Positions 1 through 5,415 of a stretch of DNA of 6,124 nt are shown in pieces; position 1 is the stretch's first letter, and every line of letters begins with the position of its first letter. The DNA comes from Thiotrichales bacterium. GTDB taxonomy: Bacteria > Pseudomonadota > Gammaproteobacteria > J044. Below the pieces are notes generated by a model. That model saw only the letters and a program-made list of their open reading frames with translations. It was not told where the DNA came from and searched no databases. The DNA is taken from the NCBI GenBank assembly GCA_024762895.1, contig JANTGN010000157.1, positions 1-6,124 on the forward strand, written 5' to 3'. The position numbers and the translations under genes are program-made.

Positions 1-579
1 CCCTTTACTGAAGATAGCATGCCAGCCCCAGTCGATCCCTATGGGCAATCGAAGCTCGAGGCAGAGGTGCTACTAAAAGAACTGACCCGTCCTTCCGATA
101 TGGAATTAGTCATTGTTCGTCCCCCATTGGTCTATGGGCCAGGTGTTGGAGGCAATTTTCGACGCCTAATTAAGCTGGTAGAACGTGGATTTCCCTTGCC
201 TCTAGCATCAATCCATAATTCGAGAAGCATGGTTTCGCTTCAGAATCTCACTGATTTCATTATAACCTGCCTGGAGCACCCCCAGGCCGCAGGTGAGACC
301 TTTCTGGTTTCGGATGGCGAGGACTGGTCTACACCCGATCTTATTCGTGCCATAGCCAGGGCGCTTGGTGTTTCAAATCGGCTTTTTCCTGTCCCCCTGC
401 CGTTACTTCAGACAATGGGGCGCCTGTTGGGTCAGGAGCAATCAATCCAGCGCCTGTGTCAATCCCTGGTGGTCGATATCAGCAAGTCCCGTGATTGTCT
501 GGGTTGGGAGCCTCGGCAATCTCCCGAAGATGCCATTCGACAAACCGTAGACGCCTATCTGAGTCCTGAGCATGCTTAG
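1..579 (+). CDS. NAD-dependent nucleotide-sugar epimerase/4-reductase, WbpK/WbpV-like (5' end missing)
   Basis: This is an extended short-chain dehydrogenase/reductase that probably reduces or epimerises the 4-keto group of a UDP-linked amino sugar in the cytoplasm for polysaccharide synthesis. The frame is open from base 1, so the first internal ATG (19) is not the true start. 192 residues are visible; relatives have roughly 310-320, so the Rossmann NAD-binding GxxGxxG and the catalytic Ser/Thr lie upstream of the window. Visible are the YGQSK catalytic Tyr-Lys pair (visible residues 14 and 18), RPPLVYGPG (40-48) and NSRSMVS (about 73-79), followed by the C-terminal substrate-binding half. 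The stop overlaps the next gene by 8 bases, which suggests one operon with translational coupling. The neighbouring WbpL- and WbpM-like genes favour a WbpK (UDP-D-FucNAc) or WbpV (UDP-D-QuiNAc) role; this choice is inferred from context. A generic UDP-glucose 4-epimerase is the main alternative. The family call is firm; the exact substrate is not. Confidence 0.88.
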   Translation, partial: PFTEDSMPAPVDPYGQSKLEAEVLLKELTRPSDMELVIVRPPLVYGPGVGGNFRRLIKLVERGFPLPLASIHNSRSMVSLQNLTDFIITCLEHPQAAGETFLVSDGEDWSTPDLIRAIARALGVSNRLFPVPLPLLQTMGRLLGQEQSIQRLCQSLVVDISKSRDCLGWEPRQSPEDAIRQTVDAYLSPEHA

Positions 580-1573
580 TATGATTGCATTGCTCCTTGG
601 GGGATTGGTTTGTAGCTATATTTTAACGGGCCTGATGCGCCAGTACGCACTCTCAAGAAATCTACTGGATGTCCCCAACGAACGAAGTTCTCATGCCAAG
701 GTCATGCCTCGTGGCGGAGGGCTGGCCATTGTCATTACCTTTTCACTAGGGTTGAGCCTGTTCTGGGTTACCGAGGCCATCTCACAAGCTGTTCTGCTGG
801 CCCTGATGGGAGGAGGTGTTCTCGTCGCGGCCATTGGTTTCTGGGATGATCATGGTCATGTTTCAAAAAAGGCCAGGATGATTGTGCATATACTGGCAGC
901 GGCCTGGGCAACTTATGGGATTATGCTGAGTGCCGGACTCAATCCTGTCGTGATGCCCGATGGGTTGTTGATGCTGGCATCCATTTTCATTCTTACCTGG
1001 CTCGTTAATCTGTTTAATTTCATGGATGGGATTGATGGCCTTGCAGGCAGTGAGGCCGTATTCATTGCCTTATCCGGAGGTCTGCTGGTGTGGCTTGCGG
1101 GGTCGGATGTGCAGGCCCTGATGTTTGTACTTCTAGCCGTATCGGTGCTCGGGTTTCTTATATGGAACTGGCCGCCAGCCAGAATTTTTATGGGCGATGT
1201 GGGAAGTGGCTTTCTCGGCCTGGTTTTAGGTGTATTGGCCTGCAGTGCCATTATGTTGGGTTTGGTAGATTTCTGGCCCTGGTTGATACTGTTCGGCGTG
1301 TTCCTGGTAGATGCTACGATCACGCTCATCAGAAGAATGCTCAGAGGGGAGCGCTGGTATGAGGCGCATTGTAGCCATGCCTACCAACATGCGGCAAGGC
1401 GGTGGGGGCATAGGAAGGTGACTATGTTCTTAAATGTAATCAACTACTTATGTTTGTTGCCCCTGGCCCTGTTGACGTTCTATTATCCAGAATGGGGATG
1501 GTGGATTGCAATGCTGGCCATTTTATCTCTGGCATTTCTTGCCCTGCTATTTAAAGCGGGGCTGCCTCAATAA
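572..1573 (+). CDS. Undecaprenyl-phosphate sugar-1-phosphate transferase, WbpL/WecA-like (glycosyltransferase family 4)
   Basis: This polytopic inner-membrane enzyme moves a HexNAc- or FucNAc-1-phosphate from the UDP sugar to undecaprenyl phosphate, the first step of O-antigen repeat synthesis. The 333 residues match the usual family length and are mostly hydrophobic, with about ten likely membrane spans. Family motifs appear in order: DVPNERSSH (33-41) with the following PRGGG (46-50), WDD (91-93, Mg-binding type aspartates), NFMDGIDG (149-156), FMGDVGSG (206-213), DATITLIRR (247-255) and the His-rich AHCSHAYQH (265-273). The DVPN-SSH and SHAYQH signatures resemble WbpL more than WecA or MraY. 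The start at 572 overlaps the previous gene by 8 bases; Met4 at 581 is an equally possible start, and neither has a clear Shine-Dalgarno sequence. The next gene begins 30 bases downstream on the same strand. The family is certain; the donor sugar (FucNAc, QuiNAc or GlcNAc) is inferred from neighbours. Confidence 0.93.
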   Translation: MLSMIALLLGGLVCSYILTGLMRQYALSRNLLDVPNERSSHAKVMPRGGGLAIVITFSLGLSLFWVTEAISQAVLLALMGGGVLVAAIGFWDDHGHVSKKARMIVHILAAAWATYGIMLSAGLNPVVMPDGLLMLASIFILTWLVNLFNFMDGIDGLAGSEAVFIALSGGLLVWLAGSDVQALMFVLLAVSVLGFLIWNWPPARIFMGDVGSGFLGLVLGVLACSAIMLGLVDFWPWLILFGVFLVDATITLIRRMLRGERWYEAHCSHAYQHAARRWGHRKVTMFLNVINYLCLLPLALLTFYYPEWGWWIAMLAILSLAFLALLFKAGLPQ

Positions 1574-1603
1574 AACTGATGAGTACATAACGATCAATCC
1601 AGT

Positions 1604-3583
1604 ATGGTTAGTCTCTCCTTAAAGTTTGGGAAAATGAGCAGGCTCAAAAAGCAGGCGATCATGGCGCTTGCTGATGTACTCATGCTCCTTTTTGCATTGT
1701 GGGCAGCATTTTCCCTGCGCTGGGGTACCTGGTTTATTCCGAATATTTACGAGACGGGACTGATCCTGGCGGCACCTATTCTGGCGATTCCGGTATTTAT
1801 TCGCTTTGGTTTATACCGCGCGATTATCCGTTATATCGGATTTAAGGCCTTATGGGCGGTGGTACAGGCGGTCAGCCTGTATGCCCTTTTATGGGCCTTG
1901 TTAGTGCTCCTAAGCGGGGTGCCAGGCATACCTCGTTCAGTGACACTTATCAACTGGGTGATCGCGATACTCCTGATTGGCGGTAGTCGTATGGTTGCTC
2001 GCTGGTATTTTCTTGATTTGATCACTACGGATATCGCGGCTGAGAAAAAAATTAAGCCAAAGAATATTGTGATCTATGGGGCAGGCTCAGCAGGTATACA
2101 ACTCGCCTCGGTATTGAGTTATAGCAATAGCTTTAAGCCGGTAGCCTTTATAGACGATAAGTCTGAGTTGCATCATCAGAATATCGGTTCCTTAAGGGTT
2201 CGGCCATTTCATGCCCTGGGTGGATTAATCGAGGACCACGATATAGAAGAGGTCCTGCTTGCCATTCCCTCGGCATCCAGGGCGCGTAGAAACGAAGTGG
2301 TTCAGTCTCTGGAGCCTTATCCTGTACATGTGCGTACCTTACCTGCGATGACCGATATTGCAGGTGGTGAGATCAAGATTGAAGATATCAAGGAGGTTGA
2401 AATTGAGGATCTCCTTGGGCGTGATCAGATTGAGCCCCAGCCTGACCTCCTGAAGAAGAATATTCATGGAAAGGTCGTCATGGTCACCGGTGCGGGAGGA
2501 TCTATTGGGTCGGAGCTTTGCAGGCAGATACTCAAGCAGGAGCCAGAACGGCTCATCCTTTATGAACAGCATGAGTGGGCCTTATACAACATCGATAGTG
2601 AACTGGAGGGTGGCAGAGGCCTGCTATCAGGGTATGGTGATCTCAATACGCCTGATAGGATCATACCGATTCTTGGTACGGTTCTGGATCAGCATCGTCT
2701 GGAAGAAGTTTGTACGGCATTCGGGGTGCATACAATTTATCATGCTGCGGCCTACAAGCATGTTCCCATCGTTGAGAGTAATCCTTCCGAGGCCGTTAAT
2801 AATAATATTCTAGGGACATTACGGGCAGTCAATGCCGCACTGAAAACAGATGTTGAAACCTTTGTCCTGGTTTCTACTGATAAGGCCGTACGCCCTACGA
2901 ATACCATGGGGGCGTCAAAACGTTTTGCTGAGTTGATCCTGCAGGGGCTAAGTGGGCAGGAGGCCGTAAAGACCTGCTTTACAATGGTTCGTTTCGGAAA
3001 TGTGCTCGAGTCCTCTGGCTCGGTTATCCCTTTATTCAGGAAACAGATCCGCCTGGGTGGACCGGTGACAGTGACGGATCCAAAGATTATTCGTTATTTT
3101 ATGACGATACCTGAGGCTGCTCAGCTCGTCATTCAGGCCGGGGCTATGGGTAAGGGGGGAGACGTATTCGTACTCGATATGGGGGAGCCAGTCAGGATAC
3201 TTGACCTGGCAAGACGAATGATCAGGCTCAGCGGACTCGAGATCAGAGATCAGGATAACCCAAATGGAGATGTCGAGATCCAGTTTACAGGCTTGCGCCC
3301 CGGAGAAAAGTTGTTTGAGGAACTGCTCATCGGAGATGATGTTCAGTCGACGTCTCACCCCCTCATTATGAAGGCCAACGAGGAAGTGATTGCCTGGAAT
3401 GAGCTGCAGGTGTTTATCGATGCGTTGTCAGTTGCCCTGGAAAAATATGATCAGGAGGAAATAAGAAAGATACTTACCGAGGCCATAAGCGGCTTCAGAC
3501 CTCAGTGTGGTATTGAGGATATTATCTATAAGGTCAAAGGAAATGCGGTTGAACCATTAAGAGAAGGTGGTAAAGACCAGTAG
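1604..3583 (+). CDS. Membrane-anchored UDP-GlcNAc 4,6-dehydratase, WbpM/CapD-like polysaccharide biosynthesis protein
   Basis: The large form (659 residues) of the FlaA1/CapD/WbpM family, which removes water across C4-C6 of UDP-GlcNAc to give a 4-keto-6-deoxy sugar. About four membrane segments occupy residues 15-135. A first Rossmann domain, CoA-binding-like, starts at IVIYGAGSAG (155-164). The catalytic Rossmann domain starts at VTGAGGSIGSE (294-304), with AAAYKHVP (381-388), VSTDKAVRP (423-431) and RFGNV (463-467). The usual YxxxK is MGASK (435-439), so the active site reads Ser-Met-Lys, as reported for WbpM and other large members; this is normal for the subfamily and not a loss. No Shine-Dalgarno sequence precedes the ATG at 1604. 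Met11 at 1634 has only a faint GGGA upstream and would leave the first membrane segment intact, so the start is uncertain. It is the last gene of the plus-strand polysaccharide operon and converges on bamD. Confidence 0.93.
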   Translation: MVSLSLKFGKMSRLKKQAIMALADVLMLLFALWAAFSLRWGTWFIPNIYETGLILAAPILAIPVFIRFGLYRAIIRYIGFKALWAVVQAVSLYALLWALLVLLSGVPGIPRSVTLINWVIAILLIGGSRMVARWYFLDLITTDIAAEKKIKPKNIVIYGAGSAGIQLASVLSYSNSFKPVAFIDDKSELHHQNIGSLRVRPFHALGGLIEDHDIEEVLLAIPSASRARRNEVVQSLEPYPVHVRTLPAMTDIAGGEIKIEDIKEVEIEDLLGRDQIEPQPDLLKKNIHGKVVMVTGAGGSIGSELCRQILKQEPERLILYEQHEWALYNIDSELEGGRGLLSGYGDLNTPDRIIPILGTVLDQHRLEEVCTAFGVHTIYHAAAYKHVPIVESNPSEAVNNNILGTLRAVNAALKTDVETFVLVSTDKAVRPTNTMGASKRFAELILQGLSGQEAVKTCFTMVRFGNVLESSGSVIPLFRKQIRLGGPVTVTDPKIIRYFMTIPEAAQLVIQAGAMGKGGDVFVLDMGEPVRILDLARRMIRLSGLEIRDQDNPNGDVEIQFTGLRPGEKLFEELLIGDDVQSTSHPLIMKANEEVIAWNELQVFIDALSVALEKYDQEEIRKILTEAISGFRPQCGIEDIIYKVKGNAVEPLREGGKDQ

Positions 3584-3624
3584 CCCATGCAGATTATACT
3601 CGCGGGGCTCCTGCCCAGGTCTTT
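3572..3624. terminator. Nested inverted repeat between convergent genes, possible weak bidirectional terminator
   Basis: Two perfect inverted-repeat pairs are nested here. The outer pair is AAAGACC (3572-3578) with GGTCTTT (3618-3624); the inner pair is AGCCC (3582-3586) with GGGCT (3605-3609), closing an 18-base loop. The outer arms carry A's on the left and T's on the right, so either strand would read a stem ending in T's. The structure covers the stop codon of the dehydratase gene and ends 15 bases before the bamD stop, where convergent transcripts should end. The stems are short, have internal unpaired bases and are not followed by a T tract, so this is a tentative call. Confidence 0.25.
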
Positions 3625-3639
3625 GATGTGATGCCGAAG

Positions 3640-4410
3640 TTATGACTTGTTCTTCTTCTCGATCTCCGCAGCCTTCTCCGGGAAGTTGAGTTTGAGTACC
3701 CGCAGGCTGTCCTGTGAGAGGTCATCCAGCCCCAGCTCCTTGTAGGCCTTGTACATGATGACCAGGGCTTCCGGGATGGTGTCGCTGCCCTGATAGTGTT
3801 CAATGATGTATTCACTGCGTCTGGCGGCGGCCAGGTAGGCCTTTCGCTTCATATAATAATTGGCGACATGTAATTCGTGCTTTGCCAGAAGGTTACGCAG
3901 GTAGGCCAGGTGGTCCCTGGCGTCCTGCGCATAACGGCTGTTAGGATGACGGCTTACGATGGTGGAAAAATCCTGGTAGGACTGTATCAGGGGTTTGGCA
4001 TCATTTTCAGAGTAGTCGCGGAATAAAAATTTATCCATCATGCCATGCCCGCGATTGAAGTTGGCCAGGCCCTTGATGTAGTAGGCATATGCTACATTCT
4101 TGTGCCGAGGGTGCAGACGAATAAAACGATCCGCGGCGGCAATCGCCAGATCGGGCTCTTCATATTTATAATAGGCGTAGGCAATCTCGAGCTGAGCCTG
4201 CTCGGCGAAGCGGCCAAAGGGGTAGCGGGCCTCCAGGGCCTCGAAGTACTTGACGGCGTCTTCATAGTTGCCACTATCGAGATAATTCTTGGCGGTGTTA
4301 TAGATGCGACTGGCGGACCAGCCCTCGGTGGGGTCATCGCCCTTCTTGCCGGAGCAGCCGAAGGTGCCAATAATAGATATGAATAACAGAATGACGAGCA
4401 GATTACGCAT
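3640..4410 (-). CDS. bamD: Outer membrane protein assembly factor BamD (lipoprotein)
   Basis: BamD is an essential periplasm-facing lipoprotein of the Bam complex, which folds beta-barrel proteins into the outer membrane. The chosen 256-residue protein starts at the ATG at 4410 and is close to the usual 240-260. Residues 1-18 form a lipoprotein signal peptide (charged MRN, then a hydrophobic core) with Cys19 as the predicted lipidated residue, followed by SGKKGDDPTEG. The lipobox reads TFGC, with Thr at -3 and Phe at -2, which is atypical. The rest is tetratricopeptide-like helix pairs: YNTAKNYLDSGNYEDAVKYF (37-56), EARYPFGRFAEQAQLEIAYA (60-79), then RFIRLHP (95-101) and RHPNSRYAQDAR (154-165), all BamD hallmarks. 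A GTG at 4452 is in frame but would add 14 residues before the signal peptide and lies upstream of the likely transcript start. The gene is divergent from rluD, as in E. coli. Confidence 0.95.
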   Translation of the reverse strand: MRNLLVILLFISIIGTFGCSGKKGDDPTEGWSASRIYNTAKNYLDSGNYEDAVKYFEALEARYPFGRFAEQAQLEIAYAYYKYEEPDLAIAAADRFIRLHPRHKNVAYAYYIKGLANFNRGHGMMDKFLFRDYSENDAKPLIQSYQDFSTIVSRHPNSRYAQDARDHLAYLRNLLAKHELHVANYYMKRKAYLAAARRSEYIIEHYQGSDTIPEALVIMYKAYKELGLDDLSQDSLRVLKLNFPEKAAEIEKKNKS

Positions 4411-4421
4411 GGAAAAGACTA

Positions 4422-4450
4422 TCGAGAGTTTGCTGACCGGCAAGTATACC
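4422..4450 (+). promoter_or_regulatory. Possible weak sigma-70 promoter for rluD
   Basis: On the plus strand TCGAGA (4422-4427, four of six matches to TTGACA) lies 17 bases before TATACC (4445-4450, four of six matches to TATAAT). The -10 shares the palindrome GTATAC with the bamD promoter on the other strand. A start near 4457 would leave rluD with only about 8 bases of leader before its GTG, so this is a weak candidate. A promoter further upstream, inside bamD, is equally possible. Confidence 0.2.
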
Positions 4451-4451
4451 A
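4443..4451 (-). promoter_or_regulatory. Extended -10 promoter for bamD
   Basis: Read on the minus strand, bases 4451 to 4443 are TGGTATACT: an extended TGn element joined directly to TATACT, which matches the sigma-70 -10 consensus at five of six positions. The region 17 bases upstream has no good -35 (two of six matches), which is typical of extended -10 promoters. Transcription would start near 4436, giving a leader of about 26 bases before the bamD ATG at 4410. That excludes the in-frame GTG at 4452 as the start for this transcript. This is an inference from sequence only. Confidence 0.45.
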
Positions 4452-4464
4452 CTGGCCTGGCCTT

Positions 4465-5415
4465 GTGAGCGATCCTGAAACACTCGAGGCAGAGATCCCC
4501 TCAGAGCTGGCAGGTAAACGGCTGGATCAGGCCCTGGCCCTCATGTTCCCTGAATTCTCTCGTTCCCGGCTGACGCAGTGGGTTAAGGAGGGCAAGGTAC
4601 AGGTCGATGAAAGAACCCTGAAACCTAAGGAAACCGTCTTCGGGGGTGAGCGAGTGGTCCTTCTGCCCGAGGTTGAACCCTCTGAGCAGTGTCAGGCCGA
4701 AGATATCCCGCTGAATATCCTGTATGAAGATAACACGCTGATTATACTGAATAAACCCGCTGGTCTGGTCGTGCATCCTGCTGCGGGTAACCGAACGGGT
4801 ACCTTGCAGAATGCCTTACTGCACCATGATCCGTCACTGGCCACTATTCCACGTGCCGGTATCGTGCATCGTCTGGACAAGGACACCAGTGGCCTCATGG
4901 TCGTAGCACGCAGCCTGCAGGCCCACACCCACCTGGTGGCTCAATTACAGGAACGTAGTGTGAAGCGGGAGTACCAGGCCCTGGTGCAGGGTGAAGTAAT
5001 CGCGGGAGGTACGGTCGATGCCCCCATCGGGCGCCACCCTGTAGACCGTAAACGAATGGCCGTCGTTCCTTCGGGTAAACCGGCAATATCGCATTATCGG
5101 GTAGAAGAGCGTTTTAATGGCTATACCCTGCTACGGGTCTCACTGGAGACCGGGCGTACTCACCAGATTCGTGTCCATATGGCCCATATTCGATATCCCA
5201 TTGTGGGTGATCCCGTTTATGGTGGTCGTTTGCGTATCCCACCGGGACTACCGGACGAGGTACGTACCGTACTGCAGTCATTCCGAAGGCAGGCCCTGCA
5301 TGCCACACAACTAGGGCTCGTTCATCCCGATAGTGGAGATCACCTGAGCTGGCAGGCAGCGCCACCCGAAGATATGCAGCAGCTTATAGAAGTGCTCAGA
5401 CAGTGGTCAGCATGA
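4465..5415 (+). CDS. rluD: 23S rRNA pseudouridine synthase RluD
   Basis: RluD converts uridines 1911, 1915 and 1917 in helix 69 of 23S rRNA to pseudouridine (E. coli numbering), helping late 50S maturation. The N-terminal S4 RNA-binding domain covers about residues 16-75 (GKRLDQALALMFPEFSRSRL at 17-36). The catalytic domain holds NKPAGLVVHP (96-105), HRLDKDTSG (135-143) with catalytic Asp138 (equivalent to Asp139 of E. coli), GRTHQIRVHMAH (230-241) and GDPVYGG (248-254). Length is 316, slightly shorter than E. coli RluD because the acidic C-terminal tail is reduced. The start must be the GTG at 4465: the frame is open upstream to a TAA at 4384 but contains no other start codon, and the N-terminus aligns with E. 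coli RluD within one residue. No Shine-Dalgarno sequence is visible. The stop overlaps the pgeF start (ATGA), so the two genes are probably co-translated. Confidence 0.96.
   Translation: MSDPETLEAEIPSELAGKRLDQALALMFPEFSRSRLTQWVKEGKVQVDERTLKPKETVFGGERVVLLPEVEPSEQCQAEDIPLNILYEDNTLIILNKPAGLVVHPAAGNRTGTLQNALLHHDPSLATIPRAGIVHRLDKDTSGLMVVARSLQAHTHLVAQLQERSVKREYQALVQGEVIAGGTVDAPIGRHPVDRKRMAVVPSGKPAISHYRVEERFNGYTLLRVSLETGRTHQIRVHMAHIRYPIVGDPVYGGRLRIPPGLPDEVRTVLQSFRRQALHATQLGLVHPDSGDHLSWQAAPPEDMQQLIEVLRQWSA

Larger units (their letters stand above)
4409..4468 (+). other. Possible 19-codon leader reading frame ending on the rluD start
   Basis: An ATG at 4409 opens a 19-codon frame (MEKTIESLLTGKYTTGLAL) whose TGA overlaps the rluD GTG in GTGA (4465-4468). 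Its ATG shares the palindrome CATG (4408-4411) with the bamD ATG on the opposite strand. It has no clear Shine-Dalgarno sequence and resembles no protein I know. It could couple ribosomes onto the weak GTG start of rluD, but a frame this short may well be chance. Confidence 0.18.

Noticed and set aside
19..579. A complete short gene starting at ATG 19.
   Set aside because: The frame is open to base 1, the residues before the Met fit the family, and the Rossmann fold required by the family is missing, so this is an internal Met of a truncated gene.
913..1329. A 138-codon minus-strand open frame inside the transferase gene.
   Set aside because: Its sequence is low in recognisable motifs, and it lies opposite a gene with complete family motifs; it is a shadow frame.
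1576..1590. CTGATGAG just after the transferase stop, resembling part of a hammerhead ribozyme core.
   Set aside because: There is no matching GAAA core segment and there are no supporting stems; the match is short enough to be chance.
4411..4452. Longer bamD starting at the in-frame GTG at 4452.
   Set aside because: It would place 14 extra residues before a well-formed lipoprotein signal peptide, and the likely -10 element (4448-4443) lies downstream of that GTG.
5259..5268. Perfect 10-base palindrome GGTACGTACC.
   Set aside because: It lies within rluD coding sequence at a variable loop, has no second copy noticed in the window and no link to a promoter.
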